Source: Lentisphaeria bacterium
GTDB taxonomy: Bacteria; Verrucomicrobiota; Lentisphaeria; Victivallales; Victivallaceae
Assembly (NCBI GenBank): GCA_017457105.1
Contig: JAFTIA010000104.1
Location: 1 to 64,000, forward strand
Direction of reading: 5' to 3'
Length of the DNA stretch: 64,000 nucleotides
Position numbers and translations under genes: made by a program. Position 1 is the stretch's first letter. Each line of letters begins with the position of its first letter. Positions 24,194 through 33,557 of this stretch are shown here, one piece after another. Below the pieces are notes generated by a model, which saw only the letters and a program-made list of their open reading frames with translations, did not search any database and was not told the origin of the DNA.

Positions 24194-24631
24194 TTATTTC
24201 CGGCATCCGCCGGAGCGGTCGATCACTTTCCGCAAGGCGGCCTGCGGAGAAATTGCTTTCCCGGCAAGAATGTCCTCTTCCGTAAACCGGGCCAGAAGAA
24301 TTTCCCCCACCCCCTGCCGGTCATGGTCATAAATGACACAAATTGACCCGTCCGGCATAAAATCCGCATCCGGATAGGCCACCAGATCCCGGTCATCCAG
24401 CAGCAGTCCGCCCTGCCAGGTTCTGCCGTCATCGTCAGAGATTCTGGCAGTAAGATTGGTTCGCAGAGCATAACGCTCCGGCCATACGCCCCGGGAATCA
24501 TTGTAGATCTGCAAAAGTTTTCCGGACGGCAGACGGCGAATACACATCCGGCTGTTGGTCATAGTAAATCCGGCAGGCCGGTACGGATCACTCCAGGTCA
24601 CACCACCGTCATAACTTACGGCTTCAGCCAT
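24194..24631 (-). pseudogene. 3' remnant of a second sialidase-like gene
   Basis: About 145 codons corresponding to the C-terminal third of a BNR sialidase. It has two Asp-boxes (SYDGGVTW, SDDDGRTW), CIRRLPSGKLLQIYND and ITEEDIL-like EEDILAGKAI near the end. It is homologous to but clearly diverged from the gene at 3663-4811. The ATG at 24631 is internal to the family and overlaps the end of another remnant, so there is no proper start. Confidence 0.7.
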
Positions 24632-24910
24632 GCCTTCCGATATTTGCCGAAATTGTCCGTAACCATAACTTCCTTACGGGTATAATATTCCGGATATCCT
24701 TCATAAATATCTAATGCAGCAAGATCGTTTTCGGAAATCTCATACAGAGCCCCGTTAACGCATTCGCCCGGACATTCTTCGATATCGGCATAAGTGCGTT
24801 CCACAAGTTTCCAGCCGTTAAGGACCGCCGGAGAAATCCCGATTGAATCAGGACAGCGCCCTTCATCTGTTCAACATTAAGATTATTGCTTGAATGTTGA
24901 TAGATTTTTT
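24616..24910 (-). pseudogene. Remnant of a gamma-glutamylcyclotransferase/AIG2-like gene
   Basis: The open part reads RCPDSIGISPAVLNGWKLVERTYADIEECPG..VNGALYEIS..DLAALDIYEGYP.YY, a clear match to the GGCT/AIG2 fold. Upstream the matching sequence (SNNLNVEQMKG) continues in another frame: one G appears to be lost near 24859-24861. The usual N-terminal YGSN start is degraded. The 3' end runs directly into the sialidase remnant, so two dead genes are joined. It accounts for most of the gap between the sialidase remnant and the promoter at 25101. Confidence 0.65.
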
Positions 24911-25100
24911 GATCCGCTTTTTGAATTCCTGAAAAAGAGCAAGGAAGCCGGTTTCATGTCGCAAAAAGCTTTTGCCATGCTCCACTGCGGCAGAACCCCC
25001 GAAGAACTTTTTGAAAATTTTCAATAAAGACGTCAAACTTTTCCGGGAAAGCTTATTTCTTGCCCGCCCAGCTCGGGTGTGCAAAAACATAAAAAAGATG

Positions 25101-25129
25101 TTGTATTTTGATTCAAAGGGTGATATAGT
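25101..25129 (+). promoter_or_regulatory. Promoter of the large heparinase-like gene
   Basis: TTGTAT (25101-25106), 17 bp, TATAGT (25124-25129), 43 nt before the start codon. Confidence 0.55.
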
Positions 25130-25171
25130 ACTATCGGGTGTATTACTGCAGGAGAAAAAAAGGAGGTTCCC

Positions 25172-28100
25172 ATGAGTCAGAAGTTGTTGGGCAGTGCGTT
25201 GTTATGTTCCTTGTTTGTGTCTTTGCTGGCGGCGTCCCCGGCTTTCGCGCCGGAAAAAGCGTTGATCAATAAGACTTCCGGCCAGCCGGTCACGGTGGAA
25301 AAGGGGGTGTTTTCTGTAGCCAATCTCAAGCCGGGAAGGTATTCCGGTATGTTTTTCAATCTTGCCGGAATGACCTGGCAGGACGATTTGAAGCTGGTTT
25401 TTGAATACCGTACCACGATCCCGGCGGGCGGCAAAGTCCGTTATGTCGGGGTGGCGTTCCACAGCAAAACAAAGGGGATGAGTTTCAACGCCTTCGATAT
25501 ATCGGAAAAGTGGCAGACGGCTTCTCTGGACTTCAAAAAATTGAAGTTCCATAAAAAAATACCTCTTGTTGCCGGAGATGAATTGACGAAACTGCACATT
25601 TATTGCCGTATGCCGGACGATGCTCAAGGGACGGCAAAGCTGGAGTTGCGGAACATCCGTTTTGAAGTGAGCAGTCCGGAAACGGATTTTAATGCAGTCA
25701 AATCCTTTGTCCGCAATAAAATTACCATTTCCGACGGTTCCAAAGACGGCATTTTTATTTCGGAAAACAAAGTGCCCGCCAATTCCGTCCCGGTGACTTT
25801 CAATTTGAACGGGATGCCGTATCGCCCGGAATACCGGATGTGTTTTGAATACCGGAGCAAAGTTCTTTCCGAAGGCAAAGAGCGTTATATCGGGATCAAC
25901 TTTGCCCATCGGACCGGAGGGACCACATTCAGCAGTGTACCTGCATCTACGGAGTGGGCAAAGGGCAGTGTGGTTCTGGCAGGGTTGAAGTTCCACAAGG
26001 CTGGAAAGTTGAAAGCCGGGGAACCTTTGCAGCGGGTGACCATTTACAGCCGTCTGGAGGCTCCCGGTTTGAGCCGTCTGGAAGTCCGGAACGTGCGGTT
26101 TGAAAAAGATCCTTTGTACGATGCCAAAGCCAATGTCCGTCTTTCCTACTCTGCTCTGCCGCTCATTTCCTGGGCGGGCGAACAGGGGGAAATCTATACG
26201 GTGGATTGTTCCCGGAACGGGGAAACCGTTTACTCTGTGGACTGCAACACCCCCTATTTCGTACCGGAAAAAGTGATGAAGCCCGGCATGTACGATTTCC
26301 GGGTGACTGCCAAAAAGACCGGGAAACTTCTTGCCAGTGAAGAAATCGAGATCCCGGAAAAGTTCCACTCCTGGGAACTGCCCGCATACGATTTTGCGGC
26401 ATTTGCCGCCCGCCCCCGTCCCCGGCTGAAGAAGTTGGCGCAGTTTTTCAACCCCGATGCGGAACAGGTGATCTCTTCTGCCCGGCGGAACGGCCCTTCC
26501 ACGAAGATCCCTCCCAATCCCGAACCTTACAAAGAGGGGGCTGACCCCAACATCCGTTCCTGGGTGGAATGGTATGGCAAGGTTGCCGGCGGCATTGTGG
26601 CCCGTACCGGCGGGAAATTGCAGCAGCTCGGTCAGGCGGCAGTATTGTCTGATGATCCGGCTTTGCAGAAACTTGCCGGGGAAAAGGCTCTGATCATCGC
26701 CCGCACCTGGGATCCGGACAGTGGTTCCAGCATGTCCCGGGGCGACTTGCAGGCGGCATCCCTTCTGCGGGGGCTTGTCTGGTGCTATGACGGTGCGTAC
26801 AATGTTTTGACTCCTGCGGAACGCAAAGAATTGGCATCCTGCATCCGTGTCCGCGGCAATCAATTCTGGAAATCCACCTATCCCTTCCGCTCCAACGAAT
26901 CCCAGAACCATCCCTGGGACCGGGCGGAAGCGGCGGCGTTTGCCGCCGTGGGGCTGGCGGAAGAGCCGGATATGCCGGTGCGTTTTGATTATATTGCCCG
27001 TTTGTATGCCTACCGGATCCTGCCCAGTCTGGGCTTTAAGGGGGAAAATAATGAAGGCTTGAAGTACTGGAGTTACGGTCTGGGGCTTGCGGTGCGTTTT
27101 GTGGATGTGGCACGCTATGCGGTGGGCCTCTCTTATTACGGACACCCGTGGCTGAAACAGACAGCCCGTTTCCCGCTGTACGGGATGCCCGCCCGCGGGG
27201 TGATCCTCTCCTTCGGGGATAACGGGGTCCCCAATCACGCTTCCATCGGACCTCTGAACCGGCCTTTTACCGGGAAACTGGCGGCGGAAGCCGGAGATGC
27301 AGCGGCGTTATGGTATGCCGGGTACCCGGAACGCAACGGCGTTGCCGCCAAGCCCCCGGTGGATATCCCGCAATCCATTGACTACGATCACCTTGGGATC
27401 GCTCTTTTTAATACTTTCCTTGCGGACGGCAGGGAAAATGTGGCACTGGGGTTTCACAGCGGCAAATTCTTTGCCGGACACCAGCACCCGGACAATAACA
27501 GCTTTATCATCAATGCTTACGGCGACAAACTTGCTATTGACGGCGGCTATTATGACTGGTACGGCAGCCGCCACTTCAAGGCATATTCCTTTACTACCAA
27601 GGCACATAACACCATTCTGGTGAACGGCAAAGAACAAAAGCCCCGTGTCCCCGGCGGCGATGGAAAGATGACCGGCTACTTTGATTCCCCCAACTTCGGG
27701 TTTGTTTCCGGCGATGCCTCCAACCCCAAGATCTACATGGGGGAACTCAAAAGGTTTGACCGTGACATCCTTTTCCTCAAGCCGGATTTTGTGGCGGTTT
27801 ATGACCGTCTGGCGGCGGACAAGCCTTCCAAATTCCAGTGGCTCATGCACTCTCACTCGGCAAAACCCATGGATTATGCCGCCGGAAAGTTCAGCTTTGA
27901 GCGGCCCCTTGCCCGGATGTCCGGCGTGATGCTCCTGCCGGAAAAGTTCACCGGATTTGTGGCACCTTCCTATTCGCCGGAAGTGGGCCCCGTTCTGGGT
28001 TATTCCGAAACGAAAAACCCCGATCCCCAGCCGGAATGGACCCTGACCGTGGAAAATGCTGATGCGGCAAAGGAAACTGAATTCCTTTCCGTAATGCAGA

Positions 28101-29164
28101 TCGCCCGGGCCCGGGAGGCCTGCAATGCGGAATGGCGCAAGGCCGTTACGGAAAGTGCTGTTGCCGCCATGTCCAAAAATGCGGCAGTGATCTTCCGCCG
28201 TACCGATTCCGGAGCGGCCGTTGCAGGGCCCTTCAAGACGGATGCCCGTGCCGCCGCCGTGATCCTGAATGATGACGGAACTGTCTTTGATGCCATGATG
28301 AAGGACGGAACCAGTCTGGAATACAACGGGAAAACTCTGTTGAAGGGCAAGGGGTCTCTTGCCCTCAAGAAGACTGCCGATGTGGAAAATCGCAAAGTGG
28401 CATTCAAAATGGACGGCAAAACCATCTCCGCAGATTACCGGATCCAGCGTCTGGCATTCGGGCGGGAGATCCATCTTTTGACCGGCGTGACGGATATTGC
28501 CGCCGGAGCCCACTGCTGGGCGGTGGAGGGGGCCATCGGAACTGCTCCGGTCAGCATCATTTTTATGCAGCAGGACCGTTTCCTTTGCGGCGACAGCGGT
28601 ACGGCGAGAGCTTATTTTTTGAATGAGGGCAAAGTGGCGTTCTCTTTTGCCTCATCCAAGCCTTTCCGCCTGCCGGAATTCATTTCCATGGGGGATATGA
28701 AGATCCTGAAAGGGAAAGCTATGCCCACAGGCTGGCAGCCCCCCGCCAATGCAGTGAAGTTTGAGGCGGAAAATATGTTTAAAAAGAGCGATCCGGCAGC
28801 CGTCGTTGCGGAACGGCCCTCTGCCTCCGGCGGCCGTGCCAGCTGTCATTGGAACGAGGAGGGGCAGTGGGCGATCTGGAAATTCACGGTTCCGGCAGAT
28901 GGAAAATATCAGCTGGGTATTGCTTACGCCACCACCCTTTCCCGGGTGGAGCGGGAGCTGATGATCGACGGGAAATACCTTTGCTCCGATGCGGCGGGGA
29001 TGACCATGCCTTCCTCCGGCGGGTTCGGATACGCTCCGGCGGAGTGGCGTTGGTGCCTCTTCCCCCGCACCATTGAATTAAAGGCAGGGGAACACGAACT
29101 TTATCTTGCGATGATGCAGGGAACTGCCAATCTGGATGCCTTTACCCTGATCCCCGTCAGGTAA
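25172..29164 (+). CDS. Large secreted heparinase II/III-like protein with binding modules
   Basis: A 1330-residue exported protein: signal peptide (LLGSALLCSLFVSLLAASPAFA), two homologous ~140-residue modules (~30-165 and ~175-310; shared FEYRT/FEYRS, RYVGVAF/RYIGINF, LKFHK), a short Ig-like linker, an alpha-toroid (~400-730, like the DUF4962/heparinase N-domain), and the beta-sheet domain with GHQHPDNNSFIINAYGD and TKAHNTILVNGKEQ (~770-1000). A C-terminal CBM6/35-like module follows (~1195-1330, WAIWKFTVPADGKYQL). It probably acts as a polysaccharide lyase. AAGGAGG precedes ATG. It has the same plan as the frameshifted gene at 10145-14316 and is in an operon with a glycerate kinase gene 4 nt downstream. 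Confidence 0.8.
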   Translation: MSQKLLGSALLCSLFVSLLAASPAFAPEKALINKTSGQPVTVEKGVFSVANLKPGRYSGMFFNLAGMTWQDDLKLVFEYRTTIPAGGKVRYVGVAFHSKTKGMSFNAFDISEKWQTASLDFKKLKFHKKIPLVAGDELTKLHIYCRMPDDAQGTAKLELRNIRFEVSSPETDFNAVKSFVRNKITISDGSKDGIFISENKVPANSVPVTFNLNGMPYRPEYRMCFEYRSKVLSEGKERYIGINFAHRTGGTTFSSVPASTEWAKGSVVLAGLKFHKAGKLKAGEPLQRVTIYSRLEAPGLSRLEVRNVRFEKDPLYDAKANVRLSYSALPLISWAGEQGEIYTVDCSRNGETVYSVDCNTPYFVPEKVMKPGMYDFRVTAKKTGKLLASEEIEIPEKFHSWELPAYDFAAFAARPRPRLKKLAQFFNPDAEQVISSARRNGPSTKIPPNPEPYKEGADPNIRSWVEWYGKVAGGIVARTGGKLQQLGQAAVLSDDPALQKLAGEKALIIARTWDPDSGSSMSRGDLQAASLLRGLVWCYDGAYNVLTPAERKELASCIRVRGNQFWKSTYPFRSNESQNHPWDRAEAAAFAAVGLAEEPDMPVRFDYIARLYAYRILPSLGFKGENNEGLKYWSYGLGLAVRFVDVARYAVGLSYYGHPWLKQTARFPLYGMPARGVILSFGDNGVPNHASIGPLNRPFTGKLAAEAGDAAALWYAGYPERNGVAAKPPVDIPQSIDYDHLGIALFNTFLADGRENVALGFHSGKFFAGHQHPDNNSFIINAYGDKLAIDGGYYDWYGSRHFKAYSFTTKAHNTILVNGKEQKPRVPGGDGKMTGYFDSPNFGFVSGDASNPKIYMGELKRFDRDILFLKPDFVAVYDRLAADKPSKFQWLMHSHSAKPMDYAAGKFSFERPLARMSGVMLLPEKFTGFVAPSYSPEVGPVLGYSETKNPDPQPEWTLTVENADAAKETEFLSVMQIARAREACNAEWRKAVTESAVAAMSKNAAVIFRRTDSGAAVAGPFKTDARAAAVILNDDGTVFDAMMKDGTSLEYNGKTLLKGKGSLALKKTADVENRKVAFKMDGKTISADYRIQRLAFGREIHLLTGVTDIAAGAHCWAVEGAIGTAPVSIIFMQQDRFLCGDSGTARAYFLNEGKVAFSFASSKPFRLPEFISMGDMKILKGKAMPTGWQPPANAVKFEAENMFKKSDPAAVVAERPSASGGRASCHWNEEGQWAIWKFTVPADGKYQLGIAYATTLSRVERELMIDGKYLCSDAAGMTMPSSGGFGYAPAEWRWCLFPRTIELKAGEHELYLAMMQGTANLDAFTLIPVR

Positions 29165-29168
29165 AACC

Positions 29169-30245
29169 ATGAAGATCCTTCTGGCTTTTGATTCATTCAA
29201 GCACTGTATGCGTGCTTGTGATGTGTGCAGTTGCGTACGGGAGGGGATTTTGCAAGCCGTCCCGGAGGCGCAGGTGCTTTCTTTCCCGCTGGCAGACGGC
29301 GGGGAGGGGACGGTGGATGCCGTTTGCCGCATTGCAGGAAAAGGGCCGGAAATGATTGTGGTAACAGGCCCGCTCGGGGAACGGCGGGAGGCCCCCGTGC
29401 TGATCCAAGGGGATTTTGCCGTACTGGAAGCGGCTTCCGCCTGCGGGATCGAATGGGTGCCGCCGGAGAAGCGGAACCCTTTCCGGACAACCACTTACGG
29501 TGTGGGGGAACTCCTTGCCGCTCTGGCTGCCCGGGGTGTCCGGAAATGCGTTGTCGGGCTGGGCGGCAGTGCTACCGTGGATGGCGGGATCGGTATGCTC
29601 CGGGCATTGGGAGGGCATTTTTATGATGCTTCCGGCAGGGAAACCGGTTCCCTTGTGGATGTGGTGACCATGGATGCCCTGCCGCCCATGCCGGAAATGG
29701 ATATCCTCCTTGCCAGTGATGTGGAAAATCCCCTGTGCGGCCCCCATGGGGCGGCGGCAGTCTTCGGCCCGCAGAAAGGGGCTGGAGAAGAGGATATCCC
29801 GGTTCTGGACAAGGCTTTGTGCCATTTTCAAACCCTGTTTCATGCCCATGATCTCCCCGGGGACGGTGCCGCAGGCGGGCTTGGGTTTGCATTCCGGATG
29901 CTGGGGGCCGCAAGAACCTCCGGCGCACGCTGGATGCTGGAATATGCCGGGATAAAAGAGGCGTTGCAGGGGGCAGATCTTCTGATTACCGGTGAAGGCC
30001 GTTCCGATGGCCAGACTGCTGATGGAAAACTGCCGTGGATCGCCGCCGGATATGCCGCCTGTGCCGGAGTTCCGGCTGTCCTCCTTTCCGGCGCATTGGG
30101 GGAGGGCTGTGAGGCGTTGGAGGAGCGTTTTACGGCATTGTGCAGTCTGGCTCCCGGGCCCATGACACTGGAGGCGTGTTTGCAGGCTGCGCCGGAGCAG
30201 TTGCGGCGGCAGGGGCGCAATCTTGCCCGGCTGCTGGCTCTTTGA
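29169..30245 (+). CDS. Glycerate kinase (GarK/GlxK family)
   Basis: A 358-residue cytoplasmic kinase of the glycerate 2-kinase family. The N-terminal LAFDSFKHCMRA, the substrate loop LADGGEGTVDA (~42-52), the central GLGGSATVDGGIGM (~129-142) and LLITGEGRSDGQT (~273) are typical. The product, 2- or 3-phosphoglycerate, enters glycolysis. Located 4 nt behind a polysaccharide-lyase-like gene, it may use glycerate released in uronic-acid catabolism; that is inference. It converges with the next gene with a 2-nt gap. Confidence 0.88.
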   Translation: MKILLAFDSFKHCMRACDVCSCVREGILQAVPEAQVLSFPLADGGEGTVDAVCRIAGKGPEMIVVTGPLGERREAPVLIQGDFAVLEAASACGIEWVPPEKRNPFRTTTYGVGELLAALAARGVRKCVVGLGGSATVDGGIGMLRALGGHFYDASGRETGSLVDVVTMDALPPMPEMDILLASDVENPLCGPHGAAAVFGPQKGAGEEDIPVLDKALCHFQTLFHAHDLPGDGAAGGLGFAFRMLGAARTSGARWMLEYAGIKEALQGADLLITGEGRSDGQTADGKLPWIAAGYAACAGVPAVLLSGALGEGCEALEERFTALCSLAPGPMTLEACLQAAPEQLRRQGRNLARLLAL

Positions 30246-30247
30246 AG

Positions 30248-30826
30248 TTACCCCTTCAGAAAACGGAAAAAACGGTCTTCCAATTCTACAGAAATCTCCT
30301 CTGTAACTTTGCAGGAATCGTAAACTTCCTGAATGGAAAGATGGACCGCATCCGTTTCCAGCCCGCCTCCCGGGTAAAGCGTTTGGCGGCTTGTCAGCAG
30401 GAATCCCGCATCCGTCAGCATTTTTGCTTTTTCTTCATTGCCCTGAAAGCCGTGGAGCATTTTCCGTATTTGCGGGAAGGGTTTTATTTCTGCCAGAAGC
30501 TCCGGATATGCCCGGACGCAGTGGAACACCACCGGTTTCCCGCAATCTGCCGCGGCTTCCAGCACGGCACGTAAATATTGCCGCTGTATGTCCATTGCAG
30601 GGCCTTGCAGCCTGTCCAGGCCCACTTCGCCAATGGCATCTGCCTGCCGGATTTGATTGAGAAAATTCTCCGGCAGTTCCGTAAAACTCTCCGGCAGATT
30701 CCACGGGTGGAGTTCCAATGCAAAAAAAACTCCCGGCAAATCTTCTTCCGGGAGTTCGGCGGCGGAAAGCAGTTTTAAAACCTGTTCCGCCGGTTTTGCA
30801 TTATGCGTATGAAAGTCGCAAAACAT
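30248..30826 (-). CDS. Short TatD-family metal-dependent hydrolase
   Basis: A 192-residue member of the TatD amidohydrolase family (typically ~255), with the metal motifs FHTHN, GEVGLDR (~78), VFHCVRAY (~112), MLHGFQG (~134) and LETDA near the end. TatD proteins are Mg2+-dependent nucleases or uncharacterised hydrolases. It is shorter than usual at the C-terminus. Its ATG overlaps the stop of the upstream symporter gene in TAATG, so it is translationally coupled to it. Confidence 0.78.
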   Translation of the reverse strand: MFCDFHTHNAKPAEQVLKLLSAAELPEEDLPGVFFALELHPWNLPESFTELPENFLNQIRQADAIGEVGLDRLQGPAMDIQRQYLRAVLEAAADCGKPVVFHCVRAYPELLAEIKPFPQIRKMLHGFQGNEEKAKMLTDAGFLLTSRQTLYPGGGLETDAVHLSIQEVYDSCKVTEEISVELEDRFFRFLKG

Positions 30827-33267
30827 TATTTTTCTTCTTGCGTATCTTTCTTTTCTGTGCTCTGCTTTTCAGCTTCCGCCACCTTGGCAAGGTCGGCGGC
30901 ACTGATGTTGCCGATCACGCGGCCGTCATCCAGCGCGTTCGCTTCCTTGGCCGCCAGATCCTTGAAGAGGCGGAAGAGGTCACGGGTACCGCAGATGGAG
31001 AACCAGATGGTAGTCACGATCCCCACGCAACCTGCATAAAGAATGCTCTTGACGAAGAAGAAGGTACTCCAGTTGTTTGCCGTCCACGGATCCAGCAGGT
31101 CCCAGATCACCACCCCCACAAAGAAGGAGAGGAAGAAGATCCCGAAGGAGGAAACGAATACGGACCAGGCGAGGATCTTGTCCCCGGTGGTGTAGTTGCT
31201 GTCGATCCCCACCATCTTGCGGAACACCAGATTGCGGAAGCTGAACGGCTCTTTCTTGAGCTGCGTGGCCTGATCGTCCGCATAGATCCCGCGATGGAGC
31301 ATGCGTTCCATATTGAAGGGCTTCCGGCAGGTGACCAGAGATACCACCATGTAGATGATCACAGTAGCTGTATTGGCAATAAAGGCAATTTCCTGGGAGT
31401 TGATGGGGAACTTCCGGGGATTGATTTCCCAGACGATATAGGGATTGAAGGGCTTGGAAAGGGCGGTGAGGACTTCCTGCACCGGTTCCAGCAGGTTGGC
31501 ACCTTCCAGCCAGGGATAGATGTAGCCGGCCCAGTAGTACTGGCCGAAAATTCCTGTCAGAGCAATGGCGGCACCGAGGATCAGGGCAGAGAACGCCCCG
31601 GCACTGGTACCACGGCTCCAGTAAAGCCCCAGTGTAATGACCACGCCTGCCCCGGACCAGATGGCACCGGTGATCATAAAGAACATGGCAATGTAGTCAA
31701 TCTGGGCAAAGAACAGACTGAAGAGGAAGACAAAGACCGCCACCCCGGCAATCGTGATACGCAAGGTCCGCAGCTGCTGTTCCGGCGTGAATGCTTTTTT
31801 CCGCAGCGGAACAACAAAGTCCTGCACGATGATGGAACCCCAGCTGTGCAGATAAGTGGTATCCGTGGAAAGCAGCAGGAAGATCATGAGGGCGCAGAAA
31901 ATACCCGTAATACCCATGGGCAGGATCTCCCGGGTGGCCAGCGGCACGATCATCTGCTGATAGATCGTACGGAAAGTCTGCACCTGTTTTCTGGCCTCCG
32001 GCGTATTGATTTTACGGAGTGCTTCTTCTGCAGCCAGAGGATAGGGGTCATCATTTTCCGCATGGAACTTTTCAAGAGCACTCTTTTCCACTGCATTCCG
32101 GTGAGCAATGGCGGCATCTTTTTCCGCCTTGGTCTTGGCATTGCGCACAGCGGCCTTGGCCGCAAGGATCTCTTCGGTGCCGTAAGTGGCACTGAAGGTG
32201 GTACGCACCGGGATGGCTTTGAATTTGGCTTTTACTTCTTCCCGGACTTTATCCATACCGGGGCCGACAATGATATCATCGGCCACTTTGCAGGCAAGCT
32301 GGGTACGGACTTCTTTGGCCTCCGGAGCAAATTTCTGGTTGTGCAGATAAGCATAAACTGCCACCGTGAGCAGTGTGAAGATCATTACGCTCAAGCCGGA
32401 ACGCCAGGAACCGAGGACACCCCCCATTTTCGCTTCGTGCGGGTTCTTGGCCGCCCCGAAATAACCCTGACTCCCACCCCAGCTCATACGATTGAGGAAC
32501 ATACTTGCCACACCGACAAAGACATAGAACAAGTTGAAGTCACGCATGTTGTAAACATCGTACGGGTCCATGAAGCTCAAGCCGGGCCCGCGGGCGATCA
32601 GTGTTGGCGCCATATCTTCGGTCCAGCTGAAACGGTACACCAGATATGCCACCACAATGACGTACATGGGGTAACTCAAAAGCCCCTGCACGCAGTCCGT
32701 CACCATGATGGTGACCTGACCGCCCACCAGCGCAATGGTAAGAGCCGCTCCGAGGAAGAGGACCATCAGCAAGGCAAATGTGGGGCAGTGCCAGCCGAAA
32801 ATATTCAGATACATGGGCAAGTCCAGGAAGTAGATCAGGAACCGGGCCCCTACTGCCGGGAAGATGGCGTAGTTGAGGATCCCGGAAACAGACTGGATGA
32901 TGGATGCCGTGACCCGCATGGATTTGCAGTAACGGATTTCAAAGAACTGCCCCATGGTCATGGCTTTGGTTTCCCGGAAACGGTAGGTGCAGAACCCGAT
33001 CAGCCCAAGCACCATACTGATAGGCAGCACGATGGTGGACCAGAAGGAATACGCAAATCCGCACTGGTAATGCATTTCCATGGTACACACCACACTGATA
33101 AGCCCCATGGCTGCTTCCCCGCTGGCCACGGACACCACATAACGCCCTGCCACACGGCCTGCCGTCAGAAAGTCCGCCACACCTTTCACATACTTCTGGG
33201 ACTTGTACGCCAGATAGAACGTGATGATGAGCGGGATCCAGATGATGATCCAGTCCAACCAAAACAT
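30826..33267 (-). CDS. Sodium:solute symporter (SSS family)
   Basis: An 813-residue inner-membrane transporter with about 13-15 predicted helices. The N-terminal LDWIIIWIPLIITFYLAYKSQ, the GRVAGRYVVSVASGEAAMG segment and the FWSTIVLPISMVLGLIG region are typical of sodium-coupled sugar/amino-acid symporters. An extra ~150-residue hydrophilic, Lys/Ala-rich insertion (~320-440) separates two membrane blocks, making it longer than the ~500-550 of standard members. The C-terminus is charged. Substrate unknown; polysaccharide-degrading neighbours hint at a sugar. GGAG precedes the ATG and a strong promoter lies upstream. Confidence 0.85.
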   Translation of the reverse strand: MFWLDWIIIWIPLIITFYLAYKSQKYVKGVADFLTAGRVAGRYVVSVASGEAAMGLISVVCTMEMHYQCGFAYSFWSTIVLPISMVLGLIGFCTYRFRETKAMTMGQFFEIRYCKSMRVTASIIQSVSGILNYAIFPAVGARFLIYFLDLPMYLNIFGWHCPTFALLMVLFLGAALTIALVGGQVTIMVTDCVQGLLSYPMYVIVVAYLVYRFSWTEDMAPTLIARGPGLSFMDPYDVYNMRDFNLFYVFVGVASMFLNRMSWGGSQGYFGAAKNPHEAKMGGVLGSWRSGLSVMIFTLLTVAVYAYLHNQKFAPEAKEVRTQLACKVADDIIVGPGMDKVREEVKAKFKAIPVRTTFSATYGTEEILAAKAAVRNAKTKAEKDAAIAHRNAVEKSALEKFHAENDDPYPLAAEEALRKINTPEARKQVQTFRTIYQQMIVPLATREILPMGITGIFCALMIFLLLSTDTTYLHSWGSIIVQDFVVPLRKKAFTPEQQLRTLRITIAGVAVFVFLFSLFFAQIDYIAMFFMITGAIWSGAGVVITLGLYWSRGTSAGAFSALILGAAIALTGIFGQYYWAGYIYPWLEGANLLEPVQEVLTALSKPFNPYIVWEINPRKFPINSQEIAFIANTATVIIYMVVSLVTCRKPFNMERMLHRGIYADDQATQLKKEPFSFRNLVFRKMVGIDSNYTTGDKILAWSVFVSSFGIFFLSFFVGVVIWDLLDPWTANNWSTFFFVKSILYAGCVGIVTTIWFSICGTRDLFRLFKDLAAKEANALDDGRVIGNISAADLAKVAEAEKQSTEKKDTQEEK

Positions 33268-33333
33268 GTTGTTTCTCCTTTTTGTTTTCTTATGCTAAAA
33301 AAAATATTTCGGAAAATAAAAATACACTTGGCT

Positions 33334-33361
33334 ATTATACATGTTTTTAGAGAAATGTCAA
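33334..33361 (-). promoter_or_regulatory. Promoter of the symporter-TatD operon
   Basis: On the minus strand TTGACA (33356-33361), 16 bp, TATAAT (33334-33339): consensus in both hexamers, with a 66-nt leader. Confidence 0.75.
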
Positions 33362-33514
33362 GCAGAGGAAAAAGGAAATAACCGAAAAAATGGGCTGGCT
33401 GGCAGGGCATATTGCGCAGCGCACAGGGTGCAGGCAATGGAATACGGAGGGGCACATGGCTGCGTGGGAGCTATGCGCTCCGGAAATTCCATAGCACATG
33501 GCTTCCGGGGTATG

Positions 33515-33548
33515 AAAAAAACTGCCGGACAATGTTTTGTCCGGCAGT
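33515..33548 (-). terminator. Rho-independent terminator after der
   Basis: 11-bp perfect stem ACTGCCGGACA / TGTCCGGCAGT (33521-33548) followed on the minus strand by six T, beginning 9 nt past the der stop. It ends the gltX-clc-pyrF-der operon. Confidence 0.85.
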
Positions 33549-33557
33549 CGGGGGAAC

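Noticed and set aside
33268-33514. Additional gene between the symporter and der
   Set aside because: Short frames there lack ribosome sites and family resemblance; the stretch holds the symporter promoter and the der terminator only.
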